Assembly: GCA_016297265.1 (NCBI GenBank)
Contig: JAEDHB010000022.1
Coordinates: 1 to 24,113, forward strand
DNA: 24,113 nt
Direction of reading: 5' to 3'
DNA from: Butyrivibrio sp.
GTDB taxonomy: Bacteria > Bacillota > Clostridia > Lachnospirales > Lachnospiraceae
Made by a program: the position numbers and the translations under genes. The notes beneath the pieces were generated by a model that was given only the letters and a program-made list of their open reading frames with translations, searched no databases and was not told the origin of the DNA. How positions within the stretch are numbered: the stretch's first letter is position 1; every line of letters starts with the position of its first letter. Positions 1 to 8,654 of the stretch are shown piece after piece.

Positions 1-13
1 ATGCCTTTATCTC

Positions 14-1237
14 CTAATAAGTAGCCTTACTCTCCGCACTGGTCAAATCCATCTCATCCATATCCAGCTTCACACTCACATGATGCTTAGCCTCATGGAG
101 TTTGGACAAAAGGCACACCGTCTCAACCTTCTCAGTCCATGGGAACATATCAACAGGCTGGCACTTAATCATTTTATACCCTTTATGGGCAAAATACTTC
201 ACATCCCTTGCAAGAGTCTCCGGGTTGCAGGAAATATAAACCACCTTCGAAGGAGCGAGTTTTGCTACTGAATCGATGAATTTGTTAGTGCTTCCGGATC
301 TTGGCGGATCCATAAAGACAATATCATATGAACTGTTCTTTTTTGCCTCTTTGAATATAAAATCAGTAGCATCGCCCTGAATATACTTAATCTTTTTGCA
401 ATCGTTATATTTTATATTAATCAATGCATCCCGGACCGCATCCTCGTTAAGCTCAATGCCAATCACCTCACCGGCGCCCATGCTTGCAGCGACAATACCG
501 ATTGTTCCGATCCCGCTGTAGGCATCAATAATTTTCTCATGCCCCTTAATATCTGCATACTCCATTGCAATATTGTAGAGTATCTCTGTCTGTTCGGAAT
601 TAACCTGATAAAATGATTTTGGTGATATTTTAAAACGGCAGCCACAAAGCTCATCAACAATATAGCCCCTGCCGTAAATGGTCTGCTCCCTGTCACCGAG
701 AATCATACTTGTTCTTCTGTTGTTGACATTCATCACAATTGTAGTTATGTATGGGCATTCCTTAAGTAATGCCCTGATAAAATTATTTTTTGAAGGAAAG
801 ACATTTGTGCCCAGAACCAGAGTCACCATAACCTCACCGGTTGCATGCGCAGTTCGTACAAGAACGTGACGCACCATTCCGCGTCCGGTATCCTCATTGT
901 ATGGCTCATATTTAAAAGATTTCATGAGGGATGCAATTGTTCTGATTATCGCATCCGCCCTCTCGTTGTTCAAAAAGCATTTTTCAACATCCACAATGCG
1001 ATGACTGTTGCTCTCATAAGTTCCTGCGAGAATGTTACCGTTTTTTGTCCTGCCGAAATTAGCGTTAACCTTATTTCTGTAAAAATAAGGTTTCTCCGCG
1101 CCGATTATCGGTTCCACCCTGCAGAATTGTCCGAGGAGTTTTTTCATATACGCATTTTTAGAGGTGAGCGTATCCCTGTATTCAGTTCCAATACTGTTGC
1201 ATCCGCCGCATCTGGCAGAATATCTGCATTTTTCCAT
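14..1237 (-). CDS. 23S rRNA (uracil-C5)-methyltransferase, RlmC/RlmD/TrmA family
   Basis: SAM-dependent m5U methyltransferase of the RumA/TrmA superfamily, which methylates a uridine in 23S rRNA (less likely tRNA) in the cytoplasm. The protein opens directly with a [4Fe-4S] ligand set (C4, C10, C13, probable fourth Cys in VEKCF near residue 87). Then come the SAM-binding segment IDAYSGIGTIG, the motif MDPPRSG and the catalytic-cysteine motif YISCNPETLARD near the C-terminus. At 407 aa it lacks the N-terminal TRAM domain that E. coli RlmD carries, so its architecture is closer to RlmC; the target uridine cannot be named from sequence. It is the last gene of the ygiQ operon inside this window, starting 2 nt after the thioredoxin-reductase stop, with GAGGA about 7 nt before the ATG. 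Family is certain; rRNA position is not. Confidence 0.9.
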   Translation of the reverse strand: MEKCRYSARCGGCNSIGTEYRDTLTSKNAYMKKLLGQFCRVEPIIGAEKPYFYRNKVNANFGRTKNGNILAGTYESNSHRIVDVEKCFLNNERADAIIRTIASLMKSFKYEPYNEDTGRGMVRHVLVRTAHATGEVMVTLVLGTNVFPSKNNFIRALLKECPYITTIVMNVNNRRTSMILGDREQTIYGRGYIVDELCGCRFKISPKSFYQVNSEQTEILYNIAMEYADIKGHEKIIDAYSGIGTIGIVAASMGAGEVIGIELNEDAVRDALINIKYNDCKKIKYIQGDATDFIFKEAKKNSSYDIVFMDPPRSGSTNKFIDSVAKLAPSKVVYISCNPETLARDVKYFAHKGYKMIKCQPVDMFPWTEKVETVCLLSKLHEAKHHVSVKLDMDEMDLTSAESKATY

Positions 1238-1239
1238 TA

Positions 1240-2088
1240 CTAATTCCTCAACAATTTTAATGCACTGTGAAGGGCAATATTGCCTTCCCCGACTGCCTTT
1301 GCAATCTGATATGGTGTACCGGTGCAGTCACCGGCGGCAAAGCATCCCGCTATATTGGTTGCCATATCCCTGTCCACAACTATGTGGCCGTCCTTCGCTT
1401 CCAGCCCGGGCAAAAGAATATCTGCGCTCACGGTATTTTTTAGGAAAAATACGCCATCCACCCGATATTCACCCTCAGTTGTGAGAATGCCGGATACAAC
1501 ATCGTTTCCGACAATTTTCTGAACTTGGCCGCTGATTTTTTCCACATTTACCGGAAGGTTATTTTTCGTATACATTGGCAGAAAATATGTTTTTGCGGCA
1601 AGTGTTGCAAGGTATTCCGCTTCTTCCTCCATGGACTCACCCTCACAGATTACGGCGATTGTCCTGCCTCTGTAGAGATTTCCGTCGCAAGTCGCACAGT
1701 AGCTGACTCCACGGCCAAGAAATTCCTTCTCTCCGGGGATGGTTCTTTTTGCATCAACACCGACCGCCATAATTACGGTTTTCGCCTCATACTGGTTATC
1801 AGGGGTCATAATTGCAAAATAATCCTGCATTGGATAAATCTGAGTCACCTTTTCCTCTGTGATATTGATTTCAAGGCTGTCAAGATGTTCCTTCAGTCCG
1901 GCATTAAATTCTGCGCCCGACATTCCCTGAAGCCCCGGATAATTGTTAATCAATTCAGCTTTTGCCACCTTATCCGAAAGCATGCCATTGCCAAACAGTA
2001 TCATGCTCTTATTTCTTATTTTACAATTAATTGCTGCAGAGATGCCGGCAGGGCCGGCACCAACTATCGCAACATCAACTCTATTCAT
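1240..2088 (-). CDS. thioredoxin-reductase-like flavoprotein, probably ferredoxin-type (FFTR-like)
   Basis: A 282-aa two-domain flavoprotein with the thioredoxin reductase layout. FAD-binding GAGPAG is at residues 10-15, the redox-active pair is C131-A-T-C134 followed by DG, and the C-terminal FAD motif is GCFAAGDCTGTPYQ. It should reduce thioredoxin or a related partner in the cytoplasm. The odd point is the second nucleotide-binding domain: after the CATC motif the usual GxGxxA NADPH fold is replaced by CEGESMEEEAEYLA, and no HRR-type NADPH-phosphate motif follows (YFLPMYTKNNLPV). This is the pattern of the clostridial ferredoxin-dependent flavin thioredoxin reductases, so NADPH may not be the donor (inference). 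It starts 3 nt after the glucanase stop with AAAGGA about 9 nt before the ATG, and no thioredoxin gene is next to it. Confidence 0.85.
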   Translation of the reverse strand: MNRVDVAIVGAGPAGISAAINCKIRNKSMILFGNGMLSDKVAKAELINNYPGLQGMSGAEFNAGLKEHLDSLEINITEEKVTQIYPMQDYFAIMTPDNQYEAKTVIMAVGVDAKRTIPGEKEFLGRGVSYCATCDGNLYRGRTIAVICEGESMEEEAEYLATLAAKTYFLPMYTKNNLPVNVEKISGQVQKIVGNDVVSGILTTEGEYRVDGVFFLKNTVSADILLPGLEAKDGHIVVDRDMATNIAGCFAAGDCTGTPYQIAKAVGEGNIALHSALKLLRN

Positions 2089-2091
2089 ATA

Positions 2092-3630
2092 TTACAATCC
2101 TTTCGCTTTGCTAAGCGCTATTCCGTTGCCGCTTTTTCCCAGCGGTATCTTATGGTCAAGTCCGACAAATTTGCCGTTTTCCTGCCATAAAACATCCTTT
2201 ACAAAATTGTATTTTTCATCATCCCAGGTAGTAAAATCATCCTTTACCATTCCCCCTGTATCACCTGAATTGGCATTAAAGCACCAGAAGGTGTGATTGA
2301 GATGGTAATCGCCGATAAGCTGTTTCATATATGTCATCCACTTGAGGTTCGGTTCTTTCATAAATCCGCCCCACTCACCGATAAGAAGTGGTGCAATATT
2401 TTTTTCTTTTATGAACAACCAGTTGTCATTCCAACAGTCTTTTTTGAGGGATTCATATGTATAATCACCCTTAAACCATGGTTGTTCAAATACCGTAGGA
2501 CCGTAGTCGTGTGGAGAATATACCAGCTGATCCTGATATTTTCCCAAATCAATCGGATAGTCTGCAACTCCCCTTAAATTGCCTCCCCACCAGTTGTAAT
2601 AATAATCCTTCTCATCCGTAGAACTGAAGTTACCGTTTGATTTGATATCAGTTGGGTAGATTTCAATACCTTCAACCATAATCAATACATTCGGATTGAT
2701 GTTAAGAACCTTGAGAGCGGTTTCCGTAGCAACATATTTCCAATTGTTTTTAGCTTTCGAATCATTCCAGATTGCCTTGTCCTGCTCATGCGGTTTTCCG
2801 TGAGGCTCATTTTTCAGGTCAAAAGCAATAATTGTATCGTTGTTTTTATATCTCTTTGCCATCCAGCAGAGGGCCTGCTGGAACTGTTCCGTGCTTACCG
2901 AATCTGTGTACCACATATTTGTCATGTGCCCCATGGAATCTGTTTTGGCACTGTGAATATCCACCATGATTTTGATTCCGTTGGTGCGGCATAAATCCAC
3001 AACATAATCCCAGATTTCCAGGGAGGTTTTTCCCACAAGGTAATCATTGGTTGCCTGGTTAAAATTGGCATTTGGATAGTTGCCTTTTTCCCATTCCAGA
3101 ATCAGCTCAGCTGAAAATGGCACACGCAAAAGATTAAAGCCGTGGTTTGCGATTGCTTCAATGGATGTATTCAAATCACATGCCCAAAGGCCGTCAAAGG
3201 CATTAGTTCCGGTATTGTAACCAAACCAGTTGATTCCGGTGAGCCACACCTGTTTACCGCTCTGGTCGTATATTTTGCTTCCATCCGTATGGAGCCAGTC
3301 GTCATTGTTGGTATCAGACTCATCAAATACTTTTTTGCTGTGGTCCCCACTATCCGGTTCCTCCTTCGCAGGCTCCTCCCCGGCAGGTTTCTCCTGTGTA
3401 GGCTGCTCCTCCGGAAGCACCTGTTCATCTTCTGAGGTTACTTCATCTCCGTTATTCAGCTCTGCGATAAAATCCGGTGTTGTTTTTTTCTCATCCCCGG
3501 TAGTCTTATCAGTTTTTACATTCTCCCTGCTTCTTATATATTTTCCGAAATTGACACCGGTAAATATAAGTGAAATAGCGATAAGCACAGTGAGAACCAA
3601 TACTATTATCTTTTTCTTATTCTCCGTCAT
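2092..3630 (-). CDS. membrane-anchored GH5 family glycoside hydrolase (endoglucanase-like)
   Basis: A 512-aa glycoside hydrolase family 5 protein, likely an endo-beta-1,4-glucanase acting at the outer cell surface. Residues 1-7 are basic and residues 8-28 form one hydrophobic segment without a clear cleavage site, so it is probably a signal anchor. Residues about 40-110 are an acidic, Pro/Glu-rich low-complexity linker. The catalytic domain starts near residue 111 with WLHTDGSKIYDQSGKQVW and TGINWFGYNTGTNAFDGLW, a layout like GH5 subfamily 1 (subfamily is inference). The acid/base Glu is E275 in LKNEP, the nucleophile is E419 in LIGEWGG, and H374 lies in YSPHDYG. No carbohydrate-binding module or LPXTG is visible. 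Its ATG shares one base with the ATPase stop (TAATG), so it is translationally coupled. A substrate other than cellulose (glucomannan, mixed-linkage glucan) is possible. Confidence 0.92.
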   Translation of the reverse strand: MTENKKKIIVLVLTVLIAISLIFTGVNFGKYIRSRENVKTDKTTGDEKKTTPDFIAELNNGDEVTSEDEQVLPEEQPTQEKPAGEEPAKEEPDSGDHSKKVFDESDTNNDDWLHTDGSKIYDQSGKQVWLTGINWFGYNTGTNAFDGLWACDLNTSIEAIANHGFNLLRVPFSAELILEWEKGNYPNANFNQATNDYLVGKTSLEIWDYVVDLCRTNGIKIMVDIHSAKTDSMGHMTNMWYTDSVSTEQFQQALCWMAKRYKNNDTIIAFDLKNEPHGKPHEQDKAIWNDSKAKNNWKYVATETALKVLNINPNVLIMVEGIEIYPTDIKSNGNFSSTDEKDYYYNWWGGNLRGVADYPIDLGKYQDQLVYSPHDYGPTVFEQPWFKGDYTYESLKKDCWNDNWLFIKEKNIAPLLIGEWGGFMKEPNLKWMTYMKQLIGDYHLNHTFWCFNANSGDTGGMVKDDFTTWDDEKYNFVKDVLWQENGKFVGLDHKIPLGKSGNGIALSKAKGL

Positions 3631-6014
3631 TATGCAACACCTTTATCCCTTTTTCTGTGAAAAATTTTTGGCAGTATTTTTACCAGACAGCACAATCCGA
3701 TAAAAAGCACGGATGCGCAGGCAGCTGCAATTAGCAGCATAATCATCGATTCCCGGGTGAGTCGTTCAAGAATGAATAGTTTGTTAAGGAAGCAATAGCA
3801 AAATACAACCCCCGATACATTCATCAGTATTACAGACAGCCTGAATTTGTTGAGCGGTCTGGAAATTCTGTATACAATCAGGAAACCGACAAATGCAAGA
3901 CAGAGAGTCGCAACTGTGGAAACCTGTTCGCCGGATATTCCAAGATGCTTACCGATATTGACCACCGCCAGAGCGACAATCACATCCGTAAGCCCGGCCG
4001 GCAGTGCACGAAGCAATACATTCCTGATAAATTTTCCTCTGATAATATCATGGTTGGGCTCAAGTGCCAGGAAGAATCCCGGCACGCCGATTGTAAAGGT
4101 TCCAATCAATGTCACCTGAGTCGGTTGTAAAGGATAAGTTGAAATGAATATCAGCGATATTATTGCCAACAGGAATGAAAATGTATTTTTTACCAAAAAC
4201 AAACTTGCTGAACGCTCAATATTGTTAACGGTTCTTCGTCCTTCAAGCACAACTAACGGCATCCTTGAGAAATCCGAATCAAGCAAAACAACCTGTGCAC
4301 TCTGGGCTGCCGCCTCACTTCCTGAGGCCATGGCAACGGAGCAGTCCGCATCCTTAAGCGCCAGAACATCATTAACGCCATCACCGGTCATAGCAACAGT
4401 ATGCCCAAGTTCCTTCAAAATTCTCACGAAGGTCCTCTTCTGTTCAGGTGCAACTCTTCCGAAAACAGTATATTTCTGCAGGGCTTCCCTGATATCATCC
4501 TCCTCAGTAAGAGTGGTTGCGTCAACATAGTTTTCTGCTCCTTTAATGCAGGCCTCTGTTGCAACCCTCGAAACCGTAAGCGGATTGTCGCCTGATATTA
4601 CCTTGATGGCAACACCCTGCTCATTAAAATATTTGAAGGTCGGTATCGCATTTGCCCTTATCGGATTGGTCAAGGTCACAAGAGCTAATGGCTTTGCCTC
4701 TCCCATCAGTGTTTTACCGTCAAGTTCACCTGAATATTCTGCAAAAACAAGAGTTCGTAAACCCTTGCTTGTAAAATCCTCAATTTTTTCCCTGCAGGAA
4801 TCATAGCTGTCACGCAGCACATATTCCGGCGCGCCAAGCACCAATGCTCTTCCGTCAAAGCTTGCACCACTGTATTTGAATACGGAGGAAAAAGGAATTA
4901 TTTTGTCCGGTTTTTTCCCTGAATTGCTCACAAAAAATTCCTTCAACGCCTTCATTGTGATATTATCAGCCTCCATTGCGCCGGCGAAATCACCCAATAG
5001 CAGGAATACATCCTCATCCTCCACAAGAGGCTCGACATCATGAACAATCATTGTATTTTCCGTAATAGTTCCGGTTTTATCCACGCACATGACATCAACT
5101 CTGGCGAGGGTTTCAATACTTTTCATATCATGCAGAAGGACCTTGCTCTTTGCAAGGCGCATTGCGCTTACCGCAAGTGCAACTGTGGCTAAGAGGTAAA
5201 GTCCCTCAGGAATCATTCCAATCAGTGCTGCAACTGTTGATACAACACTTGTTTTCATGCTGAGGTGATTGAACCAATAGCTCTGTGCAAACAGACCGAG
5301 TCCCACCGGAATGATTATTATACCGACCCACTTGACCAACTGATTGAGGGAGCGTATCATCTCCGACTGTTCCTTGTTATTCATCGCTTTAGCCTGAACA
5401 ATCAATTTGGAAATATATGAATCGGCACCGACTTTATCAAGACGTGCGTAGCATTTGCCCGAGACGACGATACTTCCCGACATTAGGGTATCCCCCGCTT
5501 TTTTGGTGATTTCATCCGACTCTCCGGTCAAAAGAGATTCGTTAACCTTAACCTCTCCCTCAATTACAATTGCGTCCGCACAAATCTGGTTGCCCGCTGC
5601 AAAAATAACGATGTCATCAAGCACCAGCTCTTCCGAATTAACTACGCACTCCGCACCGTCTCTGACAACAATCGAATGCGGAGCATTGAGCATATTCATC
5701 TTTTCCAGTACTTTTTTTGACCTTAGCTCTTGGAAAATTCCGATTCCGATATTACAGATTATGACCGGCAAGAAGGTAAGACTCTTGAATGATCCAACCA
5801 GAATCACAAGCACGGCTATCACTGCAAAAATAAGATTGAAATATGTAAAAATATTTTCTCTTACAATCGCTCCGTTTGTTTTCATCGTAGAATCTACTGC
5901 TGCATTATTGAGTCCCTGTATTTTTCTTTCGTTCACCTGTTCAGAGGTCAAACCCTTATCATAGCCAGCCTCATATCTTATAATTTCATTGTTATTCATA
6001 CTTTTATCCCACAT
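3630..6014 (-). CDS. P-type cation-transporting ATPase (P2-like, HAD-IC)
   Basis: A membrane ATPase that exports or exchanges a cation, most likely Ca2+ or Mg2+. Visible in order are an N-terminal cytosolic segment with GLTSEQVNER, two membrane spans, the actuator motif LTGES (162-166), the M4 signature PEGL (about 269-272, typical of P2 Ca/Mg pumps), and the phosphorylation motif DKTGT with D312. The hinge MTGDGVNDVLALKDAD and six C-terminal spans follow. At 794 aa it is shorter than SERCA-type pumps and close to the compact streptococcal/clostridial P-type ATPases. The ion cannot be fixed by eye. Two starts are possible: ATG at 6012-6014, with no good ribosome site, and ATG at 5997-5999 (789 aa), preceded by GUGGGAU; the shorter form is slightly favoured. 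It sits 6 nt after upp and overlaps the glucanase start by one base. Confidence 0.92.
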   Translation of the reverse strand: MWDKSMNNNEIIRYEAGYDKGLTSEQVNERKIQGLNNAAVDSTMKTNGAIVRENIFTYFNLIFAVIAVLVILVGSFKSLTFLPVIICNIGIGIFQELRSKKVLEKMNMLNAPHSIVVRDGAECVVNSEELVLDDIVIFAAGNQICADAIVIEGEVKVNESLLTGESDEITKKAGDTLMSGSIVVSGKCYARLDKVGADSYISKLIVQAKAMNNKEQSEMIRSLNQLVKWVGIIIIPVGLGLFAQSYWFNHLSMKTSVVSTVAALIGMIPEGLYLLATVALAVSAMRLAKSKVLLHDMKSIETLARVDVMCVDKTGTITENTMIVHDVEPLVEDEDVFLLLGDFAGAMEADNITMKALKEFFVSNSGKKPDKIIPFSSVFKYSGASFDGRALVLGAPEYVLRDSYDSCREKIEDFTSKGLRTLVFAEYSGELDGKTLMGEAKPLALVTLTNPIRANAIPTFKYFNEQGVAIKVISGDNPLTVSRVATEACIKGAENYVDATTLTEEDDIREALQKYTVFGRVAPEQKRTFVRILKELGHTVAMTGDGVNDVLALKDADCSVAMASGSEAAAQSAQVVLLDSDFSRMPLVVLEGRRTVNNIERSASLFLVKNTFSFLLAIISLIFISTYPLQPTQVTLIGTFTIGVPGFFLALEPNHDIIRGKFIRNVLLRALPAGLTDVIVALAVVNIGKHLGISGEQVSTVATLCLAFVGFLIVYRISRPLNKFRLSVILMNVSGVVFCYCFLNKLFILERLTRESMIMLLIAAACASVLFIGLCCLVKILPKIFHRKRDKGVA

Positions 6015-6020
6015 AATAGA

Positions 6021-6662
6021 TTATTTTGTTCCGAAAATTCTATCTCCGGCATCTCCGAGTCCCGGACAGATATATGCATTTTCATTGAGACATCTGTCAA
6101 GATTTCCAATTATTATTTTAACATCCGGATGTTCCTCGGCAAGTCTTTTCACTCCCTCCGGAGCTGCAATAATACATACAAAGGTAATATCCACTCCTCC
6201 ACGCTGCTTGATAAGATTTATCGCATCAACTGCGGAACCTCCCGTTGCAAGCATTGGATCCACAACAAAAATCTTACGCTGGTCTATAGGATCAGGAAGC
6301 TTGCAATAGTATTCATGCGGTTCATGAGTCTCCTCATCCCTGTACATACCGATGTGTCCAACCTTGGCAGCCGGCATAAGTGTCAAAAGGCCTTCCACCA
6401 TTCCCAGGCCCGCCCTCAGAATCGGCACTATTGCCGGTTTTTTACCTGCCATAATAGGACAACTTGCTCTTTCTATAGGTGTCTCTATTTCCACATTCTC
6501 AAGTTTCAAATCCCTGAGTGCCTCATAGCCCTCCAAAACCGCAATTTCCTCAACCAGTTTTCTGAATTCGTTGGTTCCCGTGTTCTTCATCCTAAGCATT
6601 GTAATCTTATGCTTGAGAAGAGGATGGTCGCAAATTGTTATTTTATCGTTACCGTTATACAT
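6021..6662 (-). CDS. upp: uracil phosphoribosyltransferase
   Basis: Converts uracil and PRPP to UMP in pyrimidine salvage (cytosolic). The PRPP-binding segment VVDPMLATGGSA, the PILRAGLG motif and the C-terminal uracil-binding GDAGDRIFGTK are all present, and the length of 213 aa fits the family (about 209). A longer in-frame form reaching 6764 exists, but the ATG at 6660-6662 is preceded by a perfect AAGGAGG about 6 nt away, and the extra 34 residues match nothing in the family, so the short form is chosen. It overlaps the end of ygiQ by 8 nt, which suggests translational coupling. No xanthine/uracil permease lies next to it, unlike in many upp-uraA operons. Confidence 0.97.
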   Translation of the reverse strand: MYNGNDKITICDHPLLKHKITMLRMKNTGTNEFRKLVEEIAVLEGYEALRDLKLENVEIETPIERASCPIMAGKKPAIVPILRAGLGMVEGLLTLMPAAKVGHIGMYRDEETHEPHEYYCKLPDPIDQRKIFVVDPMLATGGSAVDAINLIKQRGGVDITFVCIIAAPEGVKRLAEEHPDVKIIIGNLDRCLNENAYICPGLGDAGDRIFGTK

Positions 6663-8520
6663 ACTTCTTCCTCCTTGACTTATTGCTGTTTCCTCTCTTT
6701 TTCTTATGACCTGCATTGCGCTGTATCCTCCGCGGCGGAATAAGACATTTTTTATCAAATCCAATCAAATCTTCGCGATGTTCAATGAGAAGTGCTTCCT
6801 TAACCAGCTCATAGTTCTTTGGGTCTCTATACTGAATCAATGCACGCTGCATTGCCTTCTCATGAGGATTGCGCGGAATATATACTTTTTCCATTGTGCG
6901 CGGATCCACTCCTGTATAATACATACAGGTGGATATGGTTGAAGGTGTCGGGTAAAAATCCTGTACCTGCTCCGGCATATATCCGATATCCCTGATATAT
7001 TCTGCCAGTTTAATTGCATCCTTGAGCGTTGAACCGGGATGGGATGACATAAGATACGGAACCAGATACTGTTCTTTTCCGAGGCTCTTATTGATACTCG
7101 CACATTTTTTTACAAATTGTTCGTATACCGCATTCTCGGGTTTGCCCATCAGGCGCAAAACATTATCCGCCACATGCTCCGGGGCAACCCGCAGTTGTCC
7201 GCTGATATGGTATTTGCATAATTCTTTAATGAACAAATCATTCTTATCCGCAAGAACATAATCAAATCTTACACCGGACCTTACAAATACTTTTTTTACC
7301 TTCGGAATACTTCTGAGTCTGCGTAGCAAATCAATATAATCCGAATGATCCGCCTTCATATTAGGGCATGGTTTCGGAAAAAGACATTGCCTGTTTTTAC
7401 ACGCGCCATGCTCGAGTTGTTTGTTGCAGGCAGGATACCTGAAATTAGCTGTCGGTCCTCCGACATCATGAATGTAACCTTTAAAATCAGGGCTTTCTGT
7501 CATTTTCTCAGCTTCCCTGACAAGGGATTCCTTGCTTCTCGCCTGTACTATCCTTCCCTGGTGAAAGGTCAGGGCACAGAATGAACATGCTCCGAAGCAG
7601 CCTCTGTTGCTGGTCAGGCTGAATTTTATCTCAGATATTGCCGGAACTCCGCCCTCCGCTTCATAGGAAGGATGATAGGTGTTCATATAGGGCAACTCAT
7701 ATATGTCATCAAATTCTAATTGACTCAACGGTTTGGCCGCCGGATTCTGCACTACATATAAGCTGTTGTCATACGGTTCCACTAGTCTTTTGCCGCTGAA
7801 CGGGTCCGTATTGCTGTACTGAACATTAAAGCTTCTGGCGTATTTAAGTTTATCCGCCTTCATCTCCTCATAGGAAGGGAGCATTGTATAATCATATACA
7901 TCCTCAATGTTTTTGGTTCTGTATACTGTTCCGTCGATGAAGGTGATGTCCCTTACATCCATGCCGGAATCCAACGCATCTGCTATTTCAACAATGGAAT
8001 GCTCTCCCATTCCGTAAGATATCAGATCTGCCTGTGAGTCCATAAGTATGGAGCGTTTGAGGCTGTCAGACCAGTAGTCATAATGCGCGAGCCGTCTGAG
8101 ACTGGCTTCTATCCCTCCGATAATAATCGGGACATCTTTGTATTTTTTTCTGATAAGATTACAATAGACAACTGTTGCGTGGTCAGGTCTTTTTCCAATA
8201 GCTCCGCCCGGAGTATAGGCATCAAAGTTTCTCCTTTTCTTCGATACCGTATAGTGATTAACCATGGGATCCATATTGCCGCCGCTTACCAGAAAGCCAA
8301 GTCTTGGCTTGCCCAGAATGTCAATACTGTTCTCATCCTTCCAGTCCGGCTGGGCAATAATCCCGACCTTATAGCCTCTGGATTCTAAAACCCTGCTGAT
8401 TATCGCAGGTCCGAAGGAGGAATGGTCAACATAAGCATCCCCTATCACATAGGCGAAATCCACCTGTTCCCAGTTTCTTTTTTTCATATCCATTTTGCTG
8501 ATTGGTAAAAAGTCATTCAT
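6655..8520 (-). CDS. ygiQ: YgiQ family radical SAM protein (UPF0313)
   Basis: A 621-aa radical SAM enzyme of the YgiQ family, whose reaction is not established. Family marks are the start FLPISKMDMKKRNW, the N-terminal block GDAYVDHSSFGPAI, the segment PIIIGGIEASLRRLAHYDYW, and the cluster motif C308-x3-C312-x2-C315 in SNRGCFGACSFCALTFHQGR. The DFYPTPSTISTCMYYTG block and a basic Lys/Arg tail are also present. The reading frame is open up to 8580. However, the ATG at 8518-8520 is the start that matches the family's N-terminus, and a strong promoter (8528-8556) lies inside any longer version. No Shine-Dalgarno precedes it, so a leaderless mRNA is likely. It is the first gene of the six-gene minus-strand run and overlaps upp by 8 nt. 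Confidence 0.93.
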   Translation of the reverse strand: MNDFLPISKMDMKKRNWEQVDFAYVIGDAYVDHSSFGPAIISRVLESRGYKVGIIAQPDWKDENSIDILGKPRLGFLVSGGNMDPMVNHYTVSKKRRNFDAYTPGGAIGKRPDHATVVYCNLIRKKYKDVPIIIGGIEASLRRLAHYDYWSDSLKRSILMDSQADLISYGMGEHSIVEIADALDSGMDVRDITFIDGTVYRTKNIEDVYDYTMLPSYEEMKADKLKYARSFNVQYSNTDPFSGKRLVEPYDNSLYVVQNPAAKPLSQLEFDDIYELPYMNTYHPSYEAEGGVPAISEIKFSLTSNRGCFGACSFCALTFHQGRIVQARSKESLVREAEKMTESPDFKGYIHDVGGPTANFRYPACNKQLEHGACKNRQCLFPKPCPNMKADHSDYIDLLRRLRSIPKVKKVFVRSGVRFDYVLADKNDLFIKELCKYHISGQLRVAPEHVADNVLRLMGKPENAVYEQFVKKCASINKSLGKEQYLVPYLMSSHPGSTLKDAIKLAEYIRDIGYMPEQVQDFYPTPSTISTCMYYTGVDPRTMEKVYIPRNPHEKAMQRALIQYRDPKNYELVKEALLIEHREDLIGFDKKCLIPPRRIQRNAGHKKKRGNSNKSRRKKYV

Positions 8521-8527
8521 GGTAACC

Positions 8528-8556
8528 ATTTTAGCATATTTCACGGATATTGACAA
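8528..8556 (-). promoter_or_regulatory. sigma-A promoter of the ygiQ operon, predicted leaderless
   Basis: On the minus strand, -35 TTGTCA (8551-8556), a 17-nt spacer and an extended -10 TGCTAAAAT (hexamer 8528-8533). Seven bases (GGTTACC) separate the -10 from the ATG at 8518-8520, so transcription should start at or within a base or two of the A of the start codon. Confidence 0.65.
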
Positions 8557-8599
8557 TTCGGCCGCGCGGCATAAAAGCAATATTATTCAGAAAATATTC

Positions 8600-8639
8600 T
8601 TGCATTTTAATTATTTTATGGTAATAATATATATATAAT
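8600..8639 (+). promoter_or_regulatory. probable promoter of the purine operon (AT-rich, exact boxes uncertain)
   Basis: Two overlapping readings exist: a perfect -10 TATAAT at 8634-8639 with a weak -35, or an extended -10 TGGTAATAA (8619-8627) 16 nt after TTGCAT (8600-8605). Either puts the start just before the riboswitch. It is divergent from the ygiQ promoter. Confidence 0.4.
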
Positions 8640-8654
8640 ATTTACCGCCACTAG

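Noticed and set aside
845..1243. Plus-strand 132-codon open frame
   Set aside because: Shadow of the methyltransferase gene: no ribosome site, no recognisable protein, opposite strand of a clear CDS.
1525..2190. Plus-strand 221-codon open frame
   Set aside because: Antisense to the thioredoxin-reductase-like gene and the glucanase end; no family features or start signals.
5455..5964. Plus-strand 169-codon open frame, Ser/Thr-rich
   Set aside because: Antisense of the P-type ATPase; its composition is explained by the complement of conserved codons.
6660..6764. 34-residue N-terminal extension of upp
   Set aside because: The internal ATG at 6660-6662 has a perfect AAGGAGG and matches the family N-terminus; the extension lies wholly within ygiQ coding sequence.
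8521..8580. 20-residue N-terminal extension of ygiQ
   Set aside because: No ribosome site, no match to the family, and it spans the likely -35/-10 promoter.
8623..8643. AT-repeat stretch as a possible replication or recombination site
   Set aside because: It is only a short low-complexity run and is explained by promoter -10 elements.
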